This document shows positions 1 through 5,347 of a stretch of DNA of 6,194 nt, piece by piece (the stretch's first letter is position 1; every line of letters starts with the position of its first letter). The notes under the pieces are model-generated. The model had not been told where the DNA came from. It did no database searches and was given only the letters and a program-made list of their open reading frames with translations. The translations under genes and the position numbers were made by a program. The DNA is from Actinomycetota bacterium (GTDB lineage: Bacteria > Zhuqueibacterota > Zhuqueibacteria > Residuimicrobiales > Krinioviventaceae), in assembly GCA_011682565.1 (NCBI GenBank), contig JAACEJ010000240.1, forward strand, positions 1-6,194, read 5' to 3'.

Positions 1-356
1 TTGTAAACGAGACCGATTATTTCGGCAGCCAATGGTGGGAAACTGGTGCAAAAAGAACCGCGGAAGAGGCAATCCCCTCGAAATATACTTTACATCAAAA
101 CTACCCGAATCCTTTCAACCCGACAACGGTAATTACTTATGACCTGCCCAGTTCGGGCCGGGTGTCCTTGACCATTTTCAATGCTCTCGGACAAAAAATC
201 ACCTCGCTCGTGGACAAGGAGCAGCAAGCCGGAAGTTATCGAGTAACCTGGGACGGTTTATCCGGTGAAGGTACACAAATGGCAAACGGCGTATATTTCT
301 ACTATTTAAGAACGAGCAGCTTTAATAAAACGATGAAGATGGTTTTGATGAGATGA
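1..356 (+). CDS. C-terminal end of a secreted protein with T9SS/FlgD-like sorting domain (5' partial)
   Basis: The reading frame is open from the left edge (first full codon at position 3) to a TGA at 354-356, giving the last 117 residues of a longer protein. Visible residues 28-48 carry the Leu-x-Gln-Asn-Tyr-Pro-Asn-Pro-Phe-Asn-Pro-Thr-Thr motif followed by a Tyr-Asp-Leu-Pro strand. Then come a Leu-Gly-Gln turn, an Ala-Gly-Ser-Tyr segment with Trp-Asp-Gly, and the closing Asn-Gly-Val-Tyr-Phe-Tyr-Tyr-Leu strand ending in Lys-Met-Val-Leu-Met-Arg. This is the beta-sandwich tail known as the type A type-IX-secretion C-terminal sorting domain or FlgD Ig-like domain, used in FCB-group bacteria to export and attach surface proteins. 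The catalytic or binding part lies outside the window, so the protein's function is unknown. The domain call is firm; the export route is inferred from the family. Confidence 0.9.
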   Translation, partial: VNETDYFGSQWWETGAKRTAEEAIPSKYTLHQNYPNPFNPTTVITYDLPSSGRVSLTIFNALGQKITSLVDKEQQAGSYRVTWDGLSGEGTQMANGVYFYYLRTSSFNKTMKMVLMR

Positions 357-388
357 AAAAGATCAATTCATCGCAGGTTTAGGAAACC

Positions 389-412
389 CGGAAGGATTGG
401 TTTTTCCTTCCG
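389..412 (+). terminator. Hairpin after the secreted-protein gene, possible terminator
   Basis: Perfect 8-bp inverted repeat CGGAAGGA / TCCTTCCG with an 8-nt, T-rich loop, 33 bp after the stop codon at 356. The position suits a transcription terminator. The bases after the stem (TCTCAATG) do not form a T-tract, so it may act as a weak or factor-dependent terminator, or only as a 3'-end stabilising hairpin. Confidence 0.4.
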
Positions 413-515
413 TCTCAATGCAAACCAGGGACGAAGAGATAATATAAATTTTTGTTCAGCAAATTTCTATTTGCATTAAAGTTTTCATTGATTATATTTA
501 CTGTACAAGAGTTGA

Positions 516-677
516 AAAGAACAAGAAGGCATCAAACCTATTGCAACTATTGAAAAACCGCTCAAGGATAAACTTGATGACCAAGCCGTTGATTCTATAA
601 TTCAGTTGATACACCAGAGCCAAGTTGAGCAGAAAACTTCGATGTATTTCGCTGGGAAGGGTATTCTAAAGCGTTAG
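516..677 (+). pseudogene. Start-less reading frame, possible remnant of a coiled-coil protein gene
   Basis: A 53-codon open stretch follows an in-frame TGA at 513-515 and ends with TAG at 675-677, just 8 nt before the next gene. There is no ATG near its 5' end; the only in-frame ATG lies in the last 15 codons. The translation contains Ile-Glu-Lys-Pro-Leu-Lys-Asp-Lys-Leu followed by an amphipathic helix ending Gln-Leu-Ile-His-Gln. This resembles, from memory, the N-terminal segment of small bacterial coiled-coil proteins that, like the gene at 686, end in one membrane helix. I read it as the decayed 5' end of a paralogue of the downstream gene. It could equally be chance coding in intergenic DNA. 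The remainder of 357-685 shows only the hairpin at 389-412 and AT-rich sequence. Confidence 0.25.
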
Positions 678-685
678 GAAATTGA

Positions 686-1165
686 ATGAATAATCTCGCA
701 GAAATATTAGAACAAGAATTGTCTGCCGCAGTCGATGTAAAGGACAAACAGTCCCTTCACCGTTATGCGGTCATATTGGCCGATAATATCGTTCAACGAA
801 GCATTTACGAAAAGAGCCTTTTAGAGATCAAGAACGAAATAAAGTTTCTTGCAGAAAGTATGAAACAGGGCTTTGAAGCAATTGATAAACGCTTTGAGGC
901 AGTTGATAAACGCTTTGAAGACATGTACAATTATATGAATAAACGCTTTGAAGCCATTGATAAACGCTTTGAAGACATGTACAATTTAATGAATAAACGC
1001 TTCGAGGCAGTTGATAAACGCTTCGAGGCAGTTGATAAGCGCTTTGAAGCAGTTGATAAGCGCTTTGAGGATATGAACAAGCGTTTTTCGATGATGTTCA
1101 CTTTTATGAATATCGGTTTTGGAATTATTATTTTAATCACTGTTTTGTTCAAGTTTTTGCAATAA
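686..1165 (+). CDS. Small tail-anchored coiled-coil protein with Lys-Arg-Phe repeats
   Basis: 159-residue protein of unknown function. Residues 1-58 are a helical, mostly charged head. Residues 63-134 form a repetitive coiled coil in which a Phe recurs at 63, 70, 77, 88, 95, 106, 113, 120, 127 and 134, nine of them preceded by Lys-Arg. Residues 136-158 are hydrophobic (Phe-Gly-Ile-Ile-Ile-Leu-Ile core) and form one C-terminal membrane helix. The protein is therefore probably anchored by its tail with the rod in the cytoplasm, though orientation is not certain. AGGA at 676-679, overlapping the stop of the preceding remnant, supports the ATG at 686. The architecture recalls repeat-rich coiled-coil families such as Borrelia Bdr, but I claim no homology. 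It stands alone between a remnant and a terminator. A structural, scaffolding or phase-variable role is possible but unproven. Confidence 0.8.
   Translation: MNNLAEILEQELSAAVDVKDKQSLHRYAVILADNIVQRSIYEKSLLEIKNEIKFLAESMKQGFEAIDKRFEAVDKRFEDMYNYMNKRFEAIDKRFEDMYNLMNKRFEAVDKRFEAVDKRFEAVDKRFEDMNKRFSMMFTFMNIGFGIIILITVLFKFLQ
887..1087 (+). repeat. In-frame tandem repeats encoding the Lys-Arg-Phe coiled coil
   Basis: Nucleotides 887-940 and 941-994 are two near-identical 54-nt units (18 codons: Lys-Arg-Phe-Glu-Ala-Val/Ile-Asp, Lys-Arg-Phe-Glu-Asp-Met-Tyr-Asn-Tyr/Leu-Met-Asn). They are followed by four 21-nt units (995-1078) encoding Lys-Arg-Phe-Glu-Ala-Val-Asp or a close variant, and a last Lys-Arg-Phe. 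The 21-nt core is AAACGCTTTGAGGCAGTTGAT with AAG/AAA and TTT/TTC synonymous variation. The nucleotide identity is higher than protein constraint requires, which points to recent duplication or slippage. Confidence 0.9.
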
Positions 1166-1216
1166 ACCATCATTCGTTCTTTCCGCACCGGGGAAAAATA
1201 TCAGACAAAATATCTG

Positions 1217-1233
1217 GAGATTACGCTAATCTC
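1217..1233. other. Short perfect inverted repeat
   Basis: GAGATTA CGC TAATCTC: 7-bp arms with a 3-nt spacer, located between the coiled-coil gene and the terminator. It has no T-tract of its own. It could be an mRNA 3'-end hairpin or a dyad binding site; nothing more can be said. Confidence 0.4.
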
Positions 1234-1242
1234 ATCAAATCA

Positions 1243-1276
1243 AAAAAGCCCCATCTTTTCAAAGAGAGGGCTTTTT
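1243..1276. terminator. Bidirectional rho-independent terminator between convergent genes
   Basis: AAAAAGCCC (1243-1251) pairs perfectly with GGGCTTTTT (1268-1276). Inside this 9-bp stem, after a 2-nt mismatch, TCTT and AAGA can pair again around a small loop. The T-run follows the GC part of the stem on the plus strand, and the A-run gives the same on the minus strand. It can therefore end transcription both of the coiled-coil gene (stop 1165, plus) and of the OsmC-family gene (stop 1299, minus). Confidence 0.85.
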
Positions 1277-1298
1277 CGTAATAAAACCAGTAAATATT

Positions 1299-1697
1299 TT
1301 ATGTCACAGCATTCACTTCCACAGGAAGCAACGCATTGATTTCAAATTCCGGCGGTTCCTCGAAATGTTTTTTCACCGCACATTGATCGGCTGCACGAAT
1401 AACAGCATCTTTGTATTTTTCGGGAAAATCTTTTGGCAAATGTATATCCAACGTTACTTTTTTGATTATGCTGGTAAAAGGATTAATATCCATATCCTGG
1501 GTAATTTCCAAACCTTCCGTACTGATTCCTCTTTGCATACAAAAACTCAATACATAAATACCGGCACACGTGCCGATTGAAGCGAGAAAAAGTGCAAAAG
1601 GCGGCGGAGCGCTTCCATCCTGATTCGTCGGGATTGTAAACGGTCCGTATTCAGCATCCACTCGTAGCCCACCGGGAAATTTAACTTTGAGATTCAA
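1299..1697 (-). CDS. OsmC-family protein
   Basis: 132-residue OsmC-like protein. Members reduce organic or lipid hydroperoxides with a pair of cysteines and dithiol partners; they are cytoplasmic dimers. The family signature is visible as Pro-Pro-Pro-Phe-Ala-Leu-Phe-Leu-Ala-Ser-Ile-Gly-Thr-Cys (residues 31-44), which places Cys44 at the start of the long central helix, and as Ala-Asp-Gln-Cys-Ala-Val-Lys-Lys-His (103-111), which supplies Cys106. These are the expected reactive pair. A further Cys53 sits in the same helix as Cys44. Length is normal for the short OsmC type. The start is TTG at 1697: no ATG is available near it and a near-perfect Shine-Dalgarno lies 5 nt upstream. The gene diverges from nnrE and converges on the terminator at 1243-1276. 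The exact substrate is not predictable. Confidence 0.9.
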   Translation of the reverse strand: MNLKVKFPGGLRVDAEYGPFTIPTNQDGSAPPPFALFLASIGTCAGIYVLSFCMQRGISTEGLEITQDMDINPFTSIIKKVTLDIHLPKDFPEKYKDAVIRAADQCAVKKHFEEPPEFEINALLPVEVNAVT

Positions 1698-1702
1698 TTC
1701 AG

Positions 1703-1709
1703 CCTCCTT
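1703..1709 (-). promoter_or_regulatory. Strong Shine-Dalgarno that fixes the TTG start of the OsmC gene
   Basis: Read on the minus strand the site is AAGGAGG, followed by CTGAA and then TTG (1697-1695). It is a nearly full anti-16S match at ideal spacing and decides the non-ATG start. Confidence 0.8.
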
Positions 1710-1801
1710 ATATTTAAGTTTAAAATTTATGTTCTGGCAAAACTAGAGTATAAGATGTTTTTGATCAAAAAATGATTCAATCTCAAAGGCAGGAAAATGA
1801 A

Positions 1802-2554
1802 ATGGCGGCAACAATTCCATTTATTACAACGGAACAAATGATCGAGGTGGACCGCGCCATGATTGAGGATTATCACATCGATTTGGTGCAAATGATGGAA
1901 AATGCCGGACGAAACCTGGCGCATTTGGCGCGGCAGCAATTTCTGGATGGTAGCCCTCAAAACAAAACAATCATTGTTCTGGCGGGTAGAGGAGGAAATG
2001 GCGGCGGCGCTCTCGTTTGTGCCAGGCGCTTGCACAATTGGGGTGCATCCGTTCACGTTTTCCTGACGAAATCCCGCAAATCATTTACCGGCGTCCCGGC
2101 GCATCAACTGGACATTTTAGATCGGATGAATATTCCGCTTATTTTTGGCAAAATACCACTGGCAATAGGGAAAACACACCTCATCGTAGACGGCCTCATT
2201 GGTTACAGTTTATCAGGCGCACCGCGCGGTCTGACGGCAAAACTGATCGAGTGGGCAAATGTGCAACCCGCTCCTGTCCTTGCTCTGGATGTTCCTTCCG
2301 GCATAGACGCCACAAAAGGTATTGCTCTGCGCCCATGCATTATTGCCGATGCAACTTTGACTTTGGCCCTGCCGAAAATCGGATTCAAATCTCCGGCCAT
2401 AAGAAAAAATATCGGTAAACTATTTCTTGCGGACATTAGCGTACCGCCGGAATTATTTATAAAGGCGGGAATAACCGGACGAATAAAGCATGTTTTCACC
2501 CAGGAAGATATAATTCGTGTAAAGTTTAGCGCCGAGACAAATTCCAAGATATAA
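1802..2554 (+). CDS. nnrE: NAD(P)H-hydrate epimerase-like protein (YjeF N-terminal domain), stand-alone
   Basis: 250 residues counted from the ATG at 1802. An in-frame ATG at 1772 is rejected because it has no ribosome site, whereas AGGA at 1791-1794 lies 7 nt before 1802. The family interconverts R and S forms of hydrated NAD(P)H, a repair step for damaged cofactor. Visible motifs are Met-Met-Glu-Asn-Ala-Gly-Arg (31-37), the Rossmann loop Leu-Ala-Gly-Arg-Gly-Gly-Asn-Gly-Gly-Gly (60-69), Asp130-Gly-Leu-Ile-Gly-Tyr (potassium-site Asp and substrate loop) and Leu-Asp-Val-Pro-Ser-Gly-Ile-Asp (162-169). The C-terminal NAD(P)HX dehydratase (NnrD) domain of bifunctional Nnr is absent. The usual Asn-Asn-Gly-Gly-Asp loop is Gly-Asn-Gly-Gly-Gly here, so the second Asn is kept but the Asp is lost. 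The fold is sure; substrate may differ. The next gene starts 45 bp downstream, so co-transcription is likely. Confidence 0.85.
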   Translation: MAATIPFITTEQMIEVDRAMIEDYHIDLVQMMENAGRNLAHLARQQFLDGSPQNKTIIVLAGRGGNGGGALVCARRLHNWGASVHVFLTKSRKSFTGVPAHQLDILDRMNIPLIFGKIPLAIGKTHLIVDGLIGYSLSGAPRGLTAKLIEWANVQPAPVLALDVPSGIDATKGIALRPCIIADATLTLALPKIGFKSPAIRKNIGKLFLADISVPPELFIKAGITGRIKHVFTQEDIIRVKFSAETNSKI

Positions 2555-2599
2555 GGAATTGGCTGAGAGATAAACTGTTTTCGGGAAGGTTTAATAACA

Positions 2600-3514
2600 A
2601 TGGATCAGCACAGCTTTAGTTACAATATTACTGTACCTTTCAACCTGGAAACGACGTTGAAAACGCACGGCTGGTTTCAACTGACGCCTTTTTATTGGGA
2701 TGAAGAAAACAAAGTTTTGAATTGGGCGGTAAACATCAACGACAATCCAAAATGGGTCACCGTTCGGCAGGAGAAAACCGTAAGCAACTCAGCGCTGCTG
2801 CAATTCGCTGTTCACACAGAAAGCTCTGATCCTGATGAAAAAGAGATTATCGGTAAATTTCGTCATATTTTTAATCTGGATCTCGATCTCGGTGAATTTT
2901 ACAAAATCAGCGCAAAACATCCTCTCCTCGATCAGGTTGAAAAACGCGGCATGGGGCGGCTGATGCGCGCCGGTTCCGTTTACGAAGATATTTTCAAAAG
3001 CATTTGTGGAACGAATGTGCAGTGGAAACAAGCCGTAAAAATGATCAACAACATTGCCCAACTTGGCGAACCTGTCCCGGGGACAGAATACCGGATTTTT
3101 CCAAAACCGAAAGCTGTGCTGAATGCAGGTGAAAAGTTCCTCAAAGATGTAGGTCGTGTCGGCTACCGCAGCAGTTATCTCATCGAATTATGTCAAAGAT
3201 TTGCAGACGGAGAATCCGAAGCGCTGGCTGTCGAAAACGGCGAAAAGACAGGCATTGAATTGTACAAATACTTTTTAGAATTCAAGGGCATTGGCAAAAC
3301 AACGGCGCGCTATCTTTCGGCTTTGTATGGTTATTTTGAAGATATGGCCGTGGATAGTTTGGTTCTTTCCTACATGGCCAAAACGCATTTTGGCGGGGAG
3401 AAGCCAACGGAAAAGCAAGTGGAAGAATTTTACGCCAAATTCGGACGCTGGCGATACCTGGCGTACTGGATGGAATTTATCATTGCCGGCGGTTGGAAAC
3501 CGGATCAGAATTAA
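2600..3514 (+). CDS. HhH-GPD DNA glycosylase of the Ogg1/AlkA superfamily
   Basis: 304-residue base-excision-repair glycosylase that would remove oxidised or alkylated bases from DNA. Residues 1-105 match the N-terminal beta-rich domain seen in AlkA and Ogg1. Residues 120-300 are the helical catalytic domain. It contains Ser-Ile-Cys-Gly-Thr-Asn-Val-Gln-Trp (134-142), in the place of the usual Ile-x-x-Gln-Q/N segment, and a helix-hairpin-helix, Leu-Glu-Phe-Lys-Gly-Ile-Gly-Lys-Thr-Thr-Ala (226-236). The catalytic Asp252 lies in Met-Ala-Val-Asp-Ser-Leu. Aligning Gly-Ile-Gly-Lys-Thr with the Ogg1 Gly-Val-Gly-Thr-Lys puts Thr234 at the catalytic-lysine position, with Lys233 one residue earlier. 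A monofunctional, AlkA-like mechanism is therefore likelier than an Ogg1-type lyase. GGAAGG at 2584-2589 supports the start. It ends 14 bp before leuC. Substrate is uncertain. Confidence 0.85.
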   Translation: MDQHSFSYNITVPFNLETTLKTHGWFQLTPFYWDEENKVLNWAVNINDNPKWVTVRQEKTVSNSALLQFAVHTESSDPDEKEIIGKFRHIFNLDLDLGEFYKISAKHPLLDQVEKRGMGRLMRAGSVYEDIFKSICGTNVQWKQAVKMINNIAQLGEPVPGTEYRIFPKPKAVLNAGEKFLKDVGRVGYRSSYLIELCQRFADGESEALAVENGEKTGIELYKYFLEFKGIGKTTARYLSALYGYFEDMAVDSLVLSYMAKTHFGGEKPTEKQVEEFYAKFGRWRYLAYWMEFIIAGGWKPDQN

Positions 3515-3528
3515 ATTGGAGTTGTGAA

Positions 3529-4785
3529 ATGGGAAAAACTTTTGCTGAAAAAATTCTTGGGATGAAAGCGGGTAAAGAGGTCGTGCCCGGCGAAATTGTT
3601 GAAGTTAAACCGGATTTTGCCATGAGTCACGATAATACCGCCGCGATATCGAAAACTTTTAAGCAAATCGGCGTTGACAAAATTGATGATCCCGAACGGC
3701 ACGTGATCATTCTCGACCATTGTGTGCCCGCTGCAAACGAGAAATTTGCCCAGAACCATAAAGATATCCGCGAGTTTGTCGGCGAACAGAAAATGCCGAA
3801 TTTTTTCGACATCAACCGCGGCATTTGCCACCAGGTGATGGCGGAAGAAGGTTTTGCTCTTCCCGGACATTTGATTGTCGGCAGCGATTCGCACACAACG
3901 ACGTACGGCGCGTATGGGGCTTTTTCGACCGGCATCGGCAGAAGCGAGATGGCGGTAATTTTGGCGACCGGAAAAATCTGGCTGCGCGTACCGGAGACCA
4001 TGAAAATCGTCGTCAGGGGCAAGTTGCAAAAAGGCGTTTTTGCCAAAGATGTGATGCTGAAAATTATCGGTGATTTAAGCGCCGACGGCGCTCTGTACAA
4101 GTCGGTCTGGTTTACCGGTCCGACGATCGATGCCATGAGCATGGCTTCGCGCATGGTGCTGACGAATATGGCCGTGGAAATGGGCGCGAAAAACGGCTAC
4201 ATGGAACCGGATGATAAAACGCTCGAATTTCTGAAAAATCGTGCCCGACGTGATTTCAAAGTTGTACGTTCCGATGCAGATGCAAATTTTGAAAGCGAGA
4301 TTGAATTCGATGTCAGTGAACTGGAACCGCAAATCGCCTGTCCGCACACAGTTGATAATGTGCATCCCGTTTCAGAAGTAAAGGGGACAAAAATCAACCA
4401 GGTTTTTTTCGGTTCGTGTACTAACGCACGTCTCGAGGACTTTGAAATTGTTGCCAATGTTCTCCGCGGCAAAAAAGTGCACTCATCAACGCGGATGATC
4501 GTTATCCCTGCGTCGCAACAGATATTTTTACAGGCCATTCAGCGAGGTTACATTCAGGATTTAGCTAAAGCCGGTGCGGTGATCGTCAACACCGGTTGCG
4601 GACCATGTATGGGTAACCACGAAGGCGTTCCGGCGCCGGAAGAAGTTGTTTTAAGCACATCCAACAGAAATTTTCGCGGCAGATTCGGCAGTAAAGAAGC
4701 GGAGGTCTACCTGTGCAGTCCAGTAACCGCTGCGCTGAGTGCGCTGGCAGGAGAGGTGGTGGGATGGGAAGGGGAGGAGTGGTAG
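3529..4785 (+). CDS. leuC: 3-isopropylmalate dehydratase-type hydro-lyase, large subunit
   Basis: 418-residue large subunit of an aconitase-family isomerase carrying a [4Fe-4S] cluster. In leucine synthesis it converts 2- to 3-isopropylmalate; homoaconitase and dimethylmalate dehydratase are close relatives. The N-terminus Met-Gly-Lys-Thr-Phe-Ala-Glu-Lys-Ile-Leu is typical, and GGAG at 3518-3521 picks this ATG over the in-frame one at 3493, which lies inside the glycosylase gene. Visible motifs are Asp-His-Cys-Val-Pro, Gly-Ser-Asp-Ser-His-Thr-Thr-Thr-Tyr-Gly, Gly-Ser-Cys-Thr-Asn (Cys297) and Gly-Cys-Gly-Pro-Cys-Met-Gly (Cys357, Cys360), the complete cluster ligand set. The C-terminus is odd: after Ala-Leu-Ala-Gly-Glu the protein ends Val-Val-Gly-Trp-Glu-Gly-Glu-Glu-Trp, encoded by the G-rich tract, where relatives usually end in an Asp-Pro-Arg-like tail. 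The partner leuD lies 626 bp downstream. Leucine-specific function is probable, not proven. Confidence 0.92.
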   Translation: MGKTFAEKILGMKAGKEVVPGEIVEVKPDFAMSHDNTAAISKTFKQIGVDKIDDPERHVIILDHCVPAANEKFAQNHKDIREFVGEQKMPNFFDINRGICHQVMAEEGFALPGHLIVGSDSHTTTYGAYGAFSTGIGRSEMAVILATGKIWLRVPETMKIVVRGKLQKGVFAKDVMLKIIGDLSADGALYKSVWFTGPTIDAMSMASRMVLTNMAVEMGAKNGYMEPDDKTLEFLKNRARRDFKVVRSDADANFESEIEFDVSELEPQIACPHTVDNVHPVSEVKGTKINQVFFGSCTNARLEDFEIVANVLRGKKVHSSTRMIVIPASQQIFLQAIQRGYIQDLAKAGAVIVNTGCGPCMGNHEGVPAPEEVVLSTSNRNFRGRFGSKEAEVYLCSPVTAALSALAGEVVGWEGEEW

Positions 4786-4828
4786 GGGATTGGGGGGAAG
4801 GATGGTTAGGAGGTGGAAGTGGGGTTGT
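4749..4828. repeat. C-free, G-rich tract across the leuC stop codon
   Basis: Eighty consecutive plus-strand bases without a single C. G-runs of three to six lie at 4761-4763, 4766-4768, 4771-4774, 4785-4788, 4792-4797 and 4821-4824. The tract encodes the last twelve or so LeuC residues and runs on past the TAG at 4783-4785. Loops between successive G-runs are short at first (2 nt) and then 10 and 3 nt, so quadruplex formation in DNA or mRNA is plausible but not certain. It passes directly into the TCAAA repeats. Confidence 0.85.
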
Positions 4829-4865
4829 CAAATGTGGCCAAAAGGTGGTCAAACTGTAGTCAAAC
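4828..4865 (+). repeat. Left-flank direct repeats with TCAAA core, 10-11 bp period
   Basis: Four cores, TCAAAT at 4828, CCAAAA at 4838, TCAAAC at 4849 and TCAAAC at 4860, are spaced 10, 11 and 11 bp apart and mostly preceded by GTGG or GTAG. A degenerate fifth may lie at about 4871. The last two form GTCAAACTGTAGTCAAAC (4848-4865), which recurs in direct and inverted form beyond the S23-family gene. The spacing equals one helical turn. Confidence 0.8.
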
Positions 4866-4903
4866 AATAGACAGAGAGAATATTAAAACAAAAGGGGAAT
4901 GAC

Positions 4904-5281
4904 ATGTCCGGGTTTAAGGATTTTGATGAATTGCAAGTTTATCAGATCGCCATTGATTTGGCGGATTGGACGTACGATCTTGTCAGAAATTTTCCGCAAG
5001 ATGAAAAGTTTGGCCTCATCTCTCAAATTAAGCGAGCATCAACTTCTATTCCGGCAAACATTGCCGAAGGATATGGCCGGTTCCACTATAAAGAAAATCG
5101 ACTGTTTTGCTTTTATGCCAGAGGTTCTCTCTCTGAACTAAAAAGCCACCTCATTTTCGGCGGAAAAAGAGGTTTTATCACAAGAGAACAATATAGGCAA
5201 TTCCTGGAAAAGTATAGAAACCTTCAGGTCAAGCTAAACAACTATATTAAATCCATTGGCAGTCAAAATAAAACACGTTAG
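4904..5281 (+). CDS. Four-helix-bundle protein, S23/IVS-protein family (Avd-related fold)
   Basis: 125-residue protein of the family found inside 23S rRNA intervening sequences and related to Avd, the accessory protein of diversity-generating retroelements. Family marks are Leu-Gln-Val-Tyr-Gln (10-14), Phe-Pro-Gln-Asp-Glu-Lys-Phe-Gly-Leu (30-38), Ser-Gln-Ile-Lys-Arg-Ala-Ser-Thr-Ser-Ile-Pro-Ala-Asn-Ile-Ala-Glu-Gly-Tyr-Gly-Arg (40-59) and Ala-Arg-Gly-Ser-Leu-Ser-Glu-Leu (72-79). The length is normal and all four helices appear intact. AAGGGGAA at 4892-4899 lies just before the ATG. Known members form pentameric bundles with a basic surface and are thought to bind nucleic acid, but the cellular role is unknown. 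It sits between leuC and leuD, which it has nothing obvious to do with, and is framed by phased repeats. No reverse transcriptase or variable repeat is nearby, so this is not a diversity-generating retroelement. Confidence 0.93.
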   Translation: MSGFKDFDELQVYQIAIDLADWTYDLVRNFPQDEKFGLISQIKRASTSIPANIAEGYGRFHYKENRLFCFYARGSLSELKSHLIFGGKRGFITREQYRQFLEKYRNLQVKLNNYIKSIGSQNKTR

Positions 5282-5304
5282 AAATAAAAATGTCATTTAA
5301 CAAT

Positions 5305-5331
5305 GTTTGACAATTTTTGACTACGTTTGAC
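5305..5331 (-). repeat. Right-flank inverted repeats with TTTGAC core, exact 10 bp period
   Basis: TTTGAC starts at 5306, 5316 and 5326, exactly 10 bp apart, beginning 24 bp after the S23-family stop codon. It is the reverse complement of the left-flank core. TTTGACTACGTTTGAC (5316-5331) pairs with 4848-4864 with one bulge, and 5315-5331 can instead pair with 5358-5375 (17 bp, one bulge, 26-nt loop). Confidence 0.85.
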
Positions 5332-5347
5332 AACTGTTCAATCCTTA

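Noticed and set aside
931..1188. Minus-strand 85-codon reading frame rich in Ser-Lys-Arg-Leu repeats
   Set aside because: It is the antisense shadow of the Lys-Arg-Phe repeats; the plus frame has a ribosome site, a sensible coiled coil and a membrane tail.
1712..1740. Possible minus-strand promoter TTGCCA-17 nt-TTAAAT before the OsmC gene
   Set aside because: The transcript would start within the ribosome site at 1703-1709, leaving no room for it, and the -10 match is only four of six; sigma-factor consensus in this lineage is also uncertain.
1772..1801. Upstream in-frame ATG of nnrE adding ten residues
   Set aside because: No ribosome site precedes 1772, while AGGA precedes 1802 and homology begins soon after it.
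3493..3528. Upstream in-frame ATG of leuC adding twelve residues
   Set aside because: It lies inside the glycosylase gene without a ribosome site; the ATG at 3529 has GGAG and starts with the typical family N-terminus.
3511..4538. Several long minus-strand reading frames opposite leuC
   Set aside because: They are shadows of a strongly coding plus frame; none has a recognisable motif or a supported start.
4899..5141. Alternative 80-codon frame overlapping the S23-family gene
   Set aside because: It is out of frame with the S23 motifs, which are all in the 4904 frame.
4904..5281. Avd of a diversity-generating retroelement
   Set aside because: No reverse transcriptase, template repeat or variable target gene is in the window, and the sequence has the S23 branch motifs.
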